Origin: Neotamlana nanhaiensis
GTDB lineage: Bacteria; Bacteroidota; Bacteroidia; Flavobacteriales; Flavobacteriaceae
Assembly (NCBI RefSeq): GCF_000943555.1
Contig: NZ_JTDV01000003.1
Span: forward strand, 186,001-250,000
Length of the DNA: 64,000 bases
Reading direction: 5' to 3'
Shown: positions 16,488-23,233 of the stretch, in pieces
Position numbering within the stretch: the stretch's first letter is position 1
Layout of the letters: every line of letters begins with the position of its first letter
Position numbers and translations under genes: made by a program
Notes under the pieces: generated by a model
Told to the model about the DNA's origin: nothing
Database searches by the model: none
The model's input: the letters and a program-made list of their open reading frames with translations, nothing else

Positions 16488-16546
16488 CTTCCTATTTAAT
16501 TAAAGATTTGTATTTTTAAAAAAATCAATTCTAAAACATCCCTAAA

Positions 16547-17437
16547 TTGTCCATTAAATCCTTTTCAGATTATTTGTTGCTCGAAAAAAATTATTCAGCA
16601 TTAACTGTAAAAGCTTATATAAATGATATTAACGCTTTCGCGGAATTTGTGCGCGGTGAATACGAAACGGATTCAATTAGTACAATAAATTATCAGCAAA
16701 TAAGAAGTTGGATTGTAACATTAGTTGAAGCTGGCATAACCAACCGAAGCATAAATCGAAAAGTATCGGCATTAAATTCATACTATAAATTTTTGCTCAA
16801 AACCGAAACAATTCAAATAAACCCATTAGCGAAACACAAAGCTTTAAAAACAAGTAAAAAAGTACAAATTCCATTTTCAGAAAGTGAAGTAAACCAAGTT
16901 TTAAATTATTTTAAAACAGAAAGTGATTATGAAGCATTACGTGATAAATTTATAATCGAATTATTTTATTCAACAGGAATTAGACGTATTGAATTGGTAC
17001 AACTCAATCTAGCCAGTTTAGATTTGCCTAACAAAACGTTAAAGGTGTTAGGTAAACGAAATAAGGAACGAATATTACCGTTATTAAATAGTGTTGTAGA
17101 AACCGCCAAAGTATACCTTAAAGCAAGAAGCGAACTACAAATAATTAAAGATGTAGATAAGTTATTTTTAACAAAAAAAGGCGTTAAAATATACGAAACA
17201 CTTGTTTACAGAATAATAAATGACTATTTTAGTAAAGCATCTACTAAAGTAAAAAAGAGTCCGCACATACTTAGGCACTCCTTTGCAACACATTTATTAA
17301 ACCAAGGTGCAAACTTAAATGCTGTTAAAGAACTTTTAGGACATTCCAGTTTAGCTGCTACACAAGTTTATACACATAATAGTATAGCAGAATTAAAAAA
17401 AGTGCATATAAAAGCACATCCAAGAAGTAAAAAATAG
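16547..17437 (+). CDS. xerC: tyrosine recombinase XerC/XerD family
   Basis: This site-specific recombinase of 296 residues resolves chromosome dimers at dif. An N-terminal SAM-like core-binding domain (FSDYLLLEKNYSALTVKAY) is followed by the catalytic domain with all expected residues: Arg in TGIRRIELVQL, Lys in LGKRNKERILPL, HxxR in HILRHSFATHLL, His in LGHSSLAATQ and the nucleophile Tyr in QVYTH. The start is TTG at 16547; an in-frame stop at 16532-16534 lies just upstream and there is no ATG nearby, so a TTG start is well supported. It sits between rpsU and hpf, a usual flavobacterial order, and not beside any phage gene, so it is a housekeeping recombinase and not an integrase. Confidence 0.93.
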   Translation: MSIKSFSDYLLLEKNYSALTVKAYINDINAFAEFVRGEYETDSISTINYQQIRSWIVTLVEAGITNRSINRKVSALNSYYKFLLKTETIQINPLAKHKALKTSKKVQIPFSESEVNQVLNYFKTESDYEALRDKFIIELFYSTGIRRIELVQLNLASLDLPNKTLKVLGKRNKERILPLLNSVVETAKVYLKARSELQIIKDVDKLFLTKKGVKIYETLVYRIINDYFSKASTKVKKSPHILRHSFATHLLNQGANLNAVKELLGHSSLAATQVYTHNSIAELKKVHIKAHPRSKK

Positions 17438-17473
17438 CATTAAATTATTGTCTAACTAAACCTTTTATTTAAC

Positions 17474-17776
17474 ATGAAAGTAAACACGCAATCCGTAAAT
17501 TTTAATGCAGATCAAAAATTAATTCAATTTATTCAAAAACGAATGGATAAATTAGATTTGTTTTACGACAAGGTCATTAAATCTGATGTTTTTTTAAAAG
17601 TTGAAAACACCAGCGAAAAAGCCAACAAAATTTTTGAAGCCAGAGTAAGTGTTCCGGGAGATAGCTTTGTAGTAAAAAAGCAATGTAAAACCTTCGAAGA
17701 AGGTGCCGATACTGCAATCGCGTCGTTAGAAAGACAGTTAAAAAAACGAAAAGAAAAATTAAGAGCCTATTTATAG
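17474..17776 (+). CDS. hpf: ribosome hibernation-promoting factor, short form
   Basis: This 100-residue protein of the HPF/RaiA (YfiA) family binds the decoding region of the 30S subunit in stationary phase and blocks translation. The beta-alpha-beta fold is suggested by NFNADQKLIQFIQKRMDKLDLF, VFLKVENTSEKANKIFEARVSV and KQCKTFEEGADTAIASLERQLKK with its basic C-terminus. It has the short form length, without the dimerisation domain of long HPF. It starts 36 bases after xerC, perhaps cotranscribed, and ends before a terminator. The tRNA-tuf operon follows directly. Confidence 0.93.
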   Translation: MKVNTQSVNFNADQKLIQFIQKRMDKLDLFYDKVIKSDVFLKVENTSEKANKIFEARVSVPGDSFVVKKQCKTFEEGADTAIASLERQLKKRKEKLRAYL

Positions 17777-17797
17777 TAAAATTTTTCAAAAAATGTT

Positions 17798-17826
17798 TTG
17801 AATACAAAAATAAATCTCTACATTTG
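17798..17826 (+). promoter_or_regulatory. promoter of the tRNA-tuf operon
   Basis: TTG (17798-17800) is separated by 18 bases from TACATTTG (17819-17826), a good Bacteroidota promoter match. The expected transcription start falls inside the hpf terminator hairpin that begins at 17828, so promoter and terminator overlap. Confidence 0.6.
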
Positions 17827-17827
17827 C

Positions 17828-17856
17828 AGTCCGTTAGAAATAACGGGCTTTTTTTA
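17828..17856 (+). terminator. terminator after hpf
   Basis: AGTCCGTTA (17828-17836) pairs with TAACGGGCT (17841-17849) around a GAAA tetraloop, followed by a T-run. Confidence 0.85.
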
Positions 17857-17877
17857 TATGGTAAAAAGTATAAAAAC

Positions 17878-17951
17878 GCCGATGTAGCTCAGCTGGCTAG
17901 AGCAGCTGATTTGTAATCAGCAGGTCGTGGGTTCGAGTCCCTCCATCGGCT
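17878..17951 (+). tRNA. tRNA-Thr(TGT)
   Basis: A full cloverleaf is readable: acceptor GCCGATG pairs with CATCGGC, the D-arm follows GTAGCTCAGCTGGCTAGAGC, anticodon TGT lies in loop TTTGTAA, and the T-arm has GTTCGAGTC. It is first in the order Thr-Tyr-Gly-Thr-tuf, equivalent to thrU of the E. coli tufB operon. Its 3' end is repeated downstream at 18052. Confidence 0.97.
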
Positions 17952-17956
17952 CAAAA
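17935..17956 (+). repeat. direct repeat, tRNA-Thr 3' end (copy 1)
   Basis: The last 17 bases of tRNA-Thr plus five following bases recur exactly at 18052-18073 (22 bases identical). The two copies bracket a segment containing a REP-like element. Confidence 0.9.
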
Positions 17957-18022
17957 AGTTTTGAAAATAGCATCAGGAAAACGTGTTAAATTTTTAAAAA
18001 AAAATATAATGCGTTGTGGGAC

Positions 18023-18073
18023 GAGAAGTTTATCCTGAGCGAAGTCGAAGGGAGTCCCTCCATCGGCTCAAAA
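18023..18073 (+). repeat. REP-like element plus duplicated tRNA-Thr 3' end (copy 2)
   Basis: The core TTATCCTGAGCGAAGTCGAA, preceded by GAGAAG, occurs in variant form again after tRNA-Gly (18412). The element is followed immediately by the 22-base copy of the tRNA-Thr 3' end (18052-18073). The acceptor 5' half is missing, so this second copy cannot form a tRNA. Related GAGCG-AGTCGA-GGG motifs are, as I recall, common interspersed repeats in Bacteroidota. Confidence 0.7.
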
Positions 18074-18132
18074 TCCTTAAAAAATTAAGGCTCGAAATTT
18101 CGAGAAAGGTCTTTAAAATATTGAATACCATT

Positions 18133-18214
<82 letters not shown>

Positions 18215-18242
18215 CAAAAATTTCAAAACTTTAGTTTTGAGA

Positions 18243-18292
18243 TTTTAGTAAGGGGTCACCCTTACGGATACACGAGCTTGTGAGTGCATCCT
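18243..18292 (+). repeat. palindromic spacer after tRNA-Tyr
   Basis: The spacer contains GTAAGGG / CCCTTAC around a four-base loop and then GGATACAC / GTGCATCC (one mismatch) with an inner CACGAGCTTGTG. These give two adjacent hairpins between tRNA-Tyr and tRNA-Gly, perhaps processing signals or another small repeat. Confidence 0.5.
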
Positions 18293-18307
18293 TAAAACAT
18301 GAAAAAC

Positions 18308-18380
18308 GCGGGAGTAGCTCAGTTGGTAGAGCGTCAGCCTTCCAAGCTGAATGTCGCCGGTTCGAACCCGGTCTCCCGCT
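18308..18380 (+). tRNA. tRNA-Gly(TCC)
   Basis: Acceptor GCGGGAG pairs with CTCCCGC, the anticodon TCC lies in CTTCCAA, and the T-arm has GTTCGAACC. Third in the cluster, equivalent to glyT. Its 3' end is repeated at 18442-18458. Confidence 0.96.
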
Positions 18381-18411
18381 CTAAAAGATAAGCGATGCGC
18401 TCGATAAGGGT

Positions 18412-18458
18412 GAGAAGTTTATCTCGAGCGCAGTCGAGGGAAACCCGGTCTCCCGCTC
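18412..18458 (+). repeat. REP-like element plus duplicated tRNA-Gly 3' end
   Basis: GAGAAGTTTATCTCGAGCGC followed by AGTCGAGGGA is a variant of the element after tRNA-Thr; CTCGA and TCGAG can pair. It runs directly into a 17-base exact copy (18442-18458) of the tRNA-Gly 3' end at 18365-18381. Confidence 0.7.
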
Positions 18459-18537
18459 AAAAGAGTTATCGGTTTTGGGTAAAGTGTAGTGGTTTAAAAA
18501 ACCTTAAACTTTAAGCTAGAAACTTTAAACAAAAACT

Positions 18538-18609
18538 GCCGGTGTAGCTCAGGGGTAGAGCGTTTCCTTGGTAAGGAAGAGGTCACGGGTTCAAATCCCG
18601 TCATTGGCT
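18538..18609 (+). tRNA. tRNA-Thr(GGT)
   Basis: Acceptor GCCGGTG pairs with CATTGGC using two G-U pairs, the anticodon GGT lies in TTGGTAA, and the T-arm has GTTCAAATC. Fourth in the cluster, equivalent to thrT, directly ahead of tuf. Confidence 0.95.
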
Positions 18610-18683
18610 CAATAGTATTAAACAAAAAATTATTAGATAACACTAATATTATTATATAACTAAGATTAAATTTATTTAAAAAC

Positions 18684-19871
18684 ATGGCAAAGGCAACTTT
18701 CGATCGTTCAAAACCACACTTAAACATTGGTACAATTGGACACGTAGATCACGGTAAAACAACTTTAACTGCTGCTATTACTAAAGTATTAGCTGATGCA
18801 GGTTTATCAGAAGCGAGAGATTTCGATCAAATTGATAACGCTCCAGAAGAAAAAGAAAGAGGTATTACAATTAATACATCTCACGTTGAGTATCAAACAG
18901 CAAATCGTCACTACGCGCACGTAGATTGTCCAGGTCACGCCGATTACGTTAAGAACATGGTAACTGGTGCTGCACAAATGGATGGTGCAATTTTAGTTGT
19001 TGCTGCTACTGATGGTCCTATGCCACAAACTCGCGAGCACATCTTATTAGGTCGCCAAGTAGGTATTCCTCGTATCGTTGTTTTCTTAAACAAAGTTGAT
19101 ATGGTTGACGATGAGGAGTTATTAGAGTTAGTAGATATGGAAGTTAGAGATTTATTAAACTTCTATGAGTACGATGGTGATAACGGACCTGTAATTTCTG
19201 GTTCTGCTTTAGGTGCACTTAACGGTGAGCAAAAGTGGGTTGATACTGTATTAGAATTAATGCAAGCTTGTGATGATTGGATCGAGGAGCCTGTACGTGA
19301 TATGGATAAGCCTTTCTTAATGCCTATCGAAGACGTATTCTCTATTACTGGTCGTGGTACTGTAGCAACTGGTCGTATTGAAACTGGTGTAGCTAACACA
19401 GGTGACCCAGTAGAAATTATTGGTATGGGTGCAGAGAAATTAACTTCTACTATTACTGGTATCGAAATGTTCCGTCAAATATTAGATAGAGGTGAAGCTG
19501 GTGATAACGCTGGTATCTTATTAAGAGGTATTGAGAAAACTCAAATCTCAAGAGGTATGGTAATTACTAAGCCTGGTTCTGTAACTCCACACAAAAACTT
19601 CAAAGCTGAGGTTTATATCCTTAAGAAAGAAGAAGGTGGTCGTCACACACCATTCCACAATAACTACCGTCCACAGTTCTACGTACGTACAACTGACGTA
19701 ACTGGTAATATTTCTTTACCTGATGGAGTAGAAATGGTAATGCCTGGAGATAACTTAACTATCACTGTTGAATTAATTCAACCAATCGCGATGAACGTAG
19801 GTTTACGTTTCGCTATCCGTGAAGGTGGTAGAACAGTAGGTGCTGGTCAGGTAACTGAAATTCTAGATTAA
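18684..19871 (+). CDS. tuf: elongation factor Tu
   Basis: EF-Tu is the GTPase that brings aminoacyl-tRNA to the ribosome. The 395 residues begin [20 protein letters not shown] and carry G1 GHVDHGKT, G3 DCPGH, G4 NKVDM, the effector RGITI, and domains 2 and 3 ending in [11 protein letters not shown]. No TAnnTTTG box is visible in the 75 bases after tRNA-Thr, so tuf is probably transcribed from the tRNA promoter at 17798, as tufB is in E. coli. A hairpin follows the stop and may act as an attenuator before tRNA-Trp. Codons are strongly biased (GGT, CGT, TTA), consistent with very high expression. Confidence 0.98.
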   Translation: MAKATFDRSKPHLNIGTIGHVDHGKTTLTAAITKVLADAGLSEARDFDQIDNAPEEKERGITINTSHVEYQTANRHYAHVDCPGHADYVKNMVTGAAQMDGAILVVAATDGPMPQTREHILLGRQVGIPRIVVFLNKVDMVDDEELLELVDMEVRDLLNFYEYDGDNGPVISGSALGALNGEQKWVDTVLELMQACDDWIEEPVRDMDKPFLMPIEDVFSITGRGTVATGRIETGVANTGDPVEIIGMGAEKLTSTITGIEMFRQILDRGEAGDNAGILLRGIEKTQISRGMVITKPGSVTPHKNFKAEVYILKKEEGGRHTPFHNNYRPQFYVRTTDVTGNISLPDGVEMVMPGDNLTITVELIQPIAMNVGLRFAIREGGRTVGAGQVTEILD

Positions 19872-19896
19872 TTAGATTAAAATAATTTATGCTTAG

Positions 19897-19923
19897 GGTG
19901 TCTCGAACAATCGAGATACCTTT
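19897..19923 (+). terminator. hairpin after tuf (weak terminator or attenuator)
   Basis: GGTGTCTCGA (19897-19906) pairs with TCGAGATACC (19911-19920) with one G-U pair and loop ACAA, but only three Ts follow. It is likely a partial terminator or a processing site ahead of tRNA-Trp. Confidence 0.6.
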
Positions 19924-19933
19924 AAGTATAAAT

Positions 19934-20006
19934 ACGGGTGTAGCTCAGTTGGTAGAGCACTGGTCTCCAAAACCAGGTGTCGGGAGTTCGAGTCTCTCCT
20001 CCCGTG
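19934..20006 (+). tRNA. tRNA-Trp(CCA)
   Basis: The anticodon is CCA in CTCCAAA, the T-arm is GTTCGAGTC, the discriminator base is G (expected for Trp) and CA follows. The acceptor ACGGGTG / CTCCCGT has one mismatch at its sixth pair. It lies between tuf and secE. Confidence 0.93.
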
Positions 20007-20025
20007 CAAAATAAAAGAAGTTAAG

Positions 20026-20056
20026 CAGGTTGAATTTTATATTCAACTTGTTTTTA
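20026..20056 (+). terminator. hairpin with T-run before secE
   Basis: CAGGTTGAAT (20026-20035) pairs with ATTCAACTTG (20041-20050), then TTTTTATT. It looks like a terminator or attenuator for the tuf/tRNA-Trp transcript, located only 20 bases before the secE start, with no separate promoter box between. Confidence 0.7.
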
Positions 20057-20073
20057 TTAAAAAAAGTAATAAT

Positions 20074-20265
20074 ATGGGAATTGTAAATTATATAAAAGAA
20101 TCATTTGCAGAGCTAAAAAATAATGTGACATGGCCTTCTTGGGCAGAAGCACAAAGTTTAACGGTTTTAGTAGCTGTGTTTTCTATTATATTTTCACTTG
20201 CTATTTGGGGTGTAGATACAGTTTTCAGTAAGGTTATTACGGCTTACTTTCAATGGATAGGTTAA
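20074..20265 (+). CDS. secE: preprotein translocase subunit SecE
   Basis: SecE clamps SecY in the protein-conducting channel of the inner membrane. The 63 residues give the short single-helix form: an amphipathic N-terminal part with ESFAELKNNVTWPSWAEAQS, containing the conserved W-P pair, then one membrane helix (LTVLVAVFSIIFSLAIWGVD). It is followed 26 bases later by nusG, the near-universal arrangement. No own promoter box is visible. Confidence 0.95.
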   Translation: MGIVNYIKESFAELKNNVTWPSWAEAQSLTVLVAVFSIIFSLAIWGVDTVFSKVITAYFQWIG

Positions 20266-20291
20266 CAATTAATAGTTAAAGGAAAAAGATT

Positions 20292-20846
20292 ATGTCTGAG
20301 GTAAGTGAAAAAAAATGGTATGTTGTTCGTGCAGTTAGTGGACAAGAGAACAAAATTAAAACATACATAGAAAATGAAATTGCACGTTTAGGAATGCAAG
20401 ATTATGTTGATCAAGTATTGGTTCCTACCGAACGTGTGGTTCAAATTCGTAACGGAAAAAAAATACACAAAGAGAAAGTGTTTTTTCCAGGATACATTAT
20501 GGTTCAAGCTAATTTAACTGGTGAAGTACCTCACATTATCCGTTCGGTAACGAATGTTATCGGATTTTTAGGTGAAACAAAGGGAGGTGATCCTGTGCCG
20601 TTAAGACAGTCTGAAGTAAATAGAATGTTAGGTAAGGTAGATGAGTTAACAGTAGAAGAAACTGCTAATGTAGCTATTCCTTACACTAAAGGAGAAACTG
20701 TTAAAGTTATTGATGGACCATTTAATGGATTTGATGGTACTATTGAAAACATTAATGAAGAAAAGCGTAAACTTGAAGTTATGGTTAAAATTTTCGGAAG
20801 AAAAACACCATTAGAGTTAAGTTATATGCAAGTAGAAAAAGTATAA
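20292..20846 (+). CDS. nusG: transcription termination/antitermination factor NusG
   Basis: NusG binds RNA polymerase across the cleft and links it to Rho or the ribosome. The 184 residues show the NGN domain (KWYVVRAVSGQENKIKTYIE, VFFPGYIMVQ) and a C-terminal KOW domain (KGETVKVIDGPFNGFDGTIE). It sits between secE and rplK, as in most bacteria. In Bacteroidota additional NusG paralogues (UpxY-like) serve polysaccharide loci; the position and sequence here mark the housekeeping copy. Confidence 0.97.
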   Translation: MSEVSEKKWYVVRAVSGQENKIKTYIENEIARLGMQDYVDQVLVPTERVVQIRNGKKIHKEKVFFPGYIMVQANLTGEVPHIIRSVTNVIGFLGETKGGDPVPLRQSEVNRMLGKVDELTVEETANVAIPYTKGETVKVIDGPFNGFDGTIENINEEKRKLEVMVKIFGRKTPLELSYMQVEKV

Positions 20847-20918
20847 TAATTGTTACACTATATAAAATGATGCGTTTTTTGCTTCCAAACTAAGGCGTAT
20901 CAAACTAAATTATTAAAA

Positions 20919-21356
20919 ATGGCAAAAGAATTAGGTAAAGTAGTTAAGTTACAAGTTCGGGGAGGTGCTGCGAATCCGTCGCCACCGGTTGGACCCGCTT
21001 TAGGTGCTGCTGGAGTTAACATTATGGAGTTCTGTAAGCAATTTAATGCTAGAACTCAAGATAAACAAGGTAAAGTTTTACCAGTTGTTATCTCTGTTTA
21101 TAAAGACAAGTCTTTCGACTTCGTTATTAAAACTCCTCCAGCTGCAGTACAATTATTAGAAGCGGCCAAGGTGAAAAAAGGTTCAGGTGAACCAAACCGA
21201 AAAAAAGTAGCTAAAGTATCTTGGGACCAAATTAAAACCATCGCAGAAGATAAAATGCAAGATTTAAATGCATTCGAAATTGAATCTGCAATGCGTATGG
21301 TGGCTGGTACAGCAAGATCTATGGGGATAACTGTTACAGGTCAATTTCCATCTTAA
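20919..21356 (+). CDS. rplK: 50S ribosomal protein uL11
   Basis: uL11 forms part of the GTPase-associated centre with 23S rRNA. The 145 residues show the proline-rich N-terminal motif [20 protein letters not shown] and the C-terminal RNA-binding domain ending [15 protein letters not shown]. It begins 72 bases after nusG and is followed 20 bases later by rplA, so rplK-rplA form the usual L11 operon pair. In other bacteria uL1 represses this mRNA; I did not find a convincing L1 site in the leader. Confidence 0.98.
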   Translation: MAKELGKVVKLQVRGGAANPSPPVGPALGAAGVNIMEFCKQFNARTQDKQGKVLPVVISVYKDKSFDFVIKTPPAAVQLLEAAKVKKGSGEPNRKKVAKVSWDQIKTIAEDKMQDLNAFEIESAMRMVAGTARSMGITVTGQFPS

Positions 21357-21376
21357 TCTATTAAAGACATTACAAA

Positions 21377-22066
21377 ATGGCAAGATTAACAAGAAAGCAA
21401 AAAGAAGCTTTAGCGAAAATTGAAAAAGGTAGAGTGTATTCGTTAAACGAAGCATCAGCCTTAGTTAAAGAAGTTACCAATACAAAATTTGATGCATCTG
21501 TAGATATCGCTGTACGTTTAGGAGTAGATCCTCGTAAAGCTAATCAAATGGTGCGTGGTGTGGTTTCGTTACCTCACGGTACTGGTAAAGACATGAAAGT
21601 ATTAGCATTAGTTACTCCAGACAAAGAAGCAGAAGCTAAAGAAGCTGGAGCAGATTATGTTGGTTTAGATGAATACCTTGATAAAATTAAAGGTGGATGG
21701 ACCGACGTAGATGTAATTATTACTATGCCAAGCGTTATGGGTAAATTAGGTCCTTTAGGACGTGTGTTAGGTCCTCGTGGTTTAATGCCAAACCCAAAAA
21801 CTGGTACAGTAACTATGGATATTGCAAAAGCAGTAAGCGAAGTAAAAGCTGGTAAAATCGACTTTAAAGTTGATAAAACAGGTATTGTACATGCAGCTAT
21901 AGGAAAAGCATCTTTTAGTGCTGATAAGATTGCAGGAAATGCAAATGAATTATTACAAACATTAATAAAATTAAAACCAACAACTGCAAAAGGTACTTAC
22001 GTAAAGAGTATTTTTATTTCTTCTACAATGAGTCCTAGTATTGCTGTTGATCCTAAAATTGGTTAA
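21377..22066 (+). CDS. rplA: 50S ribosomal protein uL1
   Basis: uL1 forms the mobile stalk that helps release E-site tRNA. The 229-residue sequence has the typical [35 protein letters not shown] and [12 protein letters not shown] segments. It lies 20 bases after rplK and 19 bases before rplJ in an unbroken ribosomal-protein run. Confidence 0.98.
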   Translation: MARLTRKQKEALAKIEKGRVYSLNEASALVKEVTNTKFDASVDIAVRLGVDPRKANQMVRGVVSLPHGTGKDMKVLALVTPDKEAEAKEAGADYVGLDEYLDKIKGGWTDVDVIITMPSVMGKLGPLGRVLGPRGLMPNPKTGTVTMDIAKAVSEVKAGKIDFKVDKTGIVHAAIGKASFSADKIAGNANELLQTLIKLKPTTAKGTYVKSIFISSTMSPSIAVDPKIG

Positions 22067-22085
22067 TTAAGTTAAAACTTTTATT

Positions 22086-22607
22086 ATGACAAGAGAAGAA
22101 AAATCACAAGTTATTGAGGAGTTAACTGCAGAATTAGCCAATAATGCAAATATCTATTTAGCTGATATTTCTGGGTTAAACGCAGGAGCAACGTCTGATT
22201 TACGTCGTGCAGCTTTTAAAGCAAACGTAAAAATGGCAGTTGTTAAAAATACCTTACTTGCTAAAGCAATGGAGGCTTCAGATAAAGAATTTGGAGACTT
22301 ACCTTCAGTGTTAAAAGGAAATACATCAGTAATGTATGCCGAAGCAGGTAACGCGCCAGCAAAGTTAATTAAAAACTTCCGTAAGAAAACCGAAAAGCCT
22401 TTATTAAAAGGAGCGTTTATTGAAGAAGCAATTTACATTGGCGATGAGCAATTAGATGCTTTAGTTGATATTAAGTCTAAAGACGAGTTATTAGGAGAGA
22501 TTGTTGGATTACTTCAATCGCCTGCTAAAAATGTTGTTTCAGCACTTAAATCAGGTGGCGGAAAAATTGCAGGTATTATTAAAACACTATCTGAAAAAGA
22601 AGGATAG
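22086..22607 (+). CDS. rplJ: 50S ribosomal protein uL10
   Basis: uL10 anchors the bL12 dimers at the base of the ribosomal stalk. The 173 residues show the N-terminal rRNA-binding domain (IYLADISGLNAGATSDLRRA, VKMAVVKNTLLAKAME) and a C-terminal helix for bL12 binding. In contrast to E. coli, the gap to rplA is only 19 bases, so there is no room for a long L10-binding leader before rplJ. It is followed by rplL after about 63 bases. Confidence 0.97.
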   Translation: MTREEKSQVIEELTAELANNANIYLADISGLNAGATSDLRRAAFKANVKMAVVKNTLLAKAMEASDKEFGDLPSVLKGNTSVMYAEAGNAPAKLIKNFRKKTEKPLLKGAFIEEAIYIGDEQLDALVDIKSKDELLGEIVGLLQSPAKNVVSALKSGGGKIAGIIKTLSEKEG

Positions 22608-22670
22608 TATTAGCGAGTACGCACTTTATTACAATTATATTATTAAAAACACTATTAAAACGATAGAAAA

Positions 22671-23048
22671 ATGGCAGATTTAAAAGATTTCGCAGAACAA
22701 TTAGTTAACTTAACAGTAAAAGAAGTAAACGAGTTAGCTACTATATTAAAAGATGAGTATGGTATCGAGCCTGCTGCTGCTGCTGCAGTTGCTGTTGCTG
22801 GTCCTGCTGCTGGTGGTGATGACGCTGGTGAAGCTCAAACTGAGTTTGACGTAATATTAAAAGCCGCTGGTGGTTCTAAATTAGCTGTTGTTAAATTAGT
22901 TAAAGAATTAACTGGTTTAGGATTAAAAGAAGCTAAAGAATTAGTTGATGGTGCACCAAGCGCTATTAAAGAAGGAATTGCTAAAGACGAAGCAGAAGCT
23001 TTAAAATCTTCTTTAGAAGAAGCAGGAGCAGAAGTTGAGCTTAAGTAA
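22671..23048 (+). CDS. rplL: 50S ribosomal protein bL12 (L7/L12)
   Basis: bL12 is the multicopy acidic stalk protein that recruits translation factors. The 125 residues have an N-terminal dimerisation helix, an alanine-rich hinge ([19 protein letters not shown]) and the globular C-terminal domain [20 protein letters not shown] with [15 protein letters not shown]. Downstream, before rpoB, lie a nested hairpin and a terminator-like hairpin that probably adjust the ratio of ribosomal protein to polymerase mRNA. Confidence 0.98.
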   Translation: MADLKDFAEQLVNLTVKEVNELATILKDEYGIEPAAAAAVAVAGPAAGGDDAGEAQTEFDVILKAAGGSKLAVVKLVKELTGLGLKEAKELVDGAPSAIKEGIAKDEAEALKSSLEEAGAEVELK

Positions 23049-23071
23049 GCTTAACCACTCTTAAAAACAAA

Positions 23072-23114
23072 GGTTTAGGTTTATCCCGCTAAACGGCGGG
23101 ATATCACCTAGACC
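23072..23114 (+). promoter_or_regulatory. nested hairpin between rplL and rpoB (possible RNase processing site)
   Basis: An outer stem GGTTTAGGT / ACCTAGACC (23072-23080 with 23106-23114) encloses an inner stem TATCCCGC / GCGGGATA (23082-23089 with 23096-23103). Only small bulges separate them, giving about 17 base pairs. E. coli has an RNase III site at the same place. Confidence 0.75.
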
Positions 23115-23156
23115 ATTTTGCGTATATAAAAGTATAGCAAATAAAACATATTTTTT

Positions 23157-23179
23157 GGCACGGTATCGTGCCGTTTTTT
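23157..23179 (+). terminator. attenuator between rplL and rpoB
   Basis: GGCACG (23157-23162) pairs with CGTGCC (23167-23172), followed by G and six Ts, a short rho-independent terminator form. As rpoB has no TAnnTTTG box after it, this should be a partial terminator. Confidence 0.75.
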
Positions 23180-23233
23180 CCAAGTGTTTAAAGAGCACTT
23201 TAACTATTTTTTTAATCAAAATTCCGTCCATTG

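Noticed and set aside
16547-17437. Tyrosine recombinase as a phage or island integrase
   Set aside because: It lies between rpsU and hpf, a housekeeping context, matches the XerC/XerD length and motifs, and has no att-like repeats or phage genes nearby.
18494-18727. Leftward 77-codon open frame across tRNA-Thr(GGT) and the tuf start
   Set aside because: It is antisense to a tRNA and to the beginning of tuf, and its peptide (GFEPVTSSLPRKRSTPELHR) is the well-known false product of reading a tRNA backwards.
20847-20918. uL1-binding leader before rplK
   Set aside because: GATGCG and CGTATC could pair only weakly across a long loop; the sequence does not match an L1 site well enough to call.
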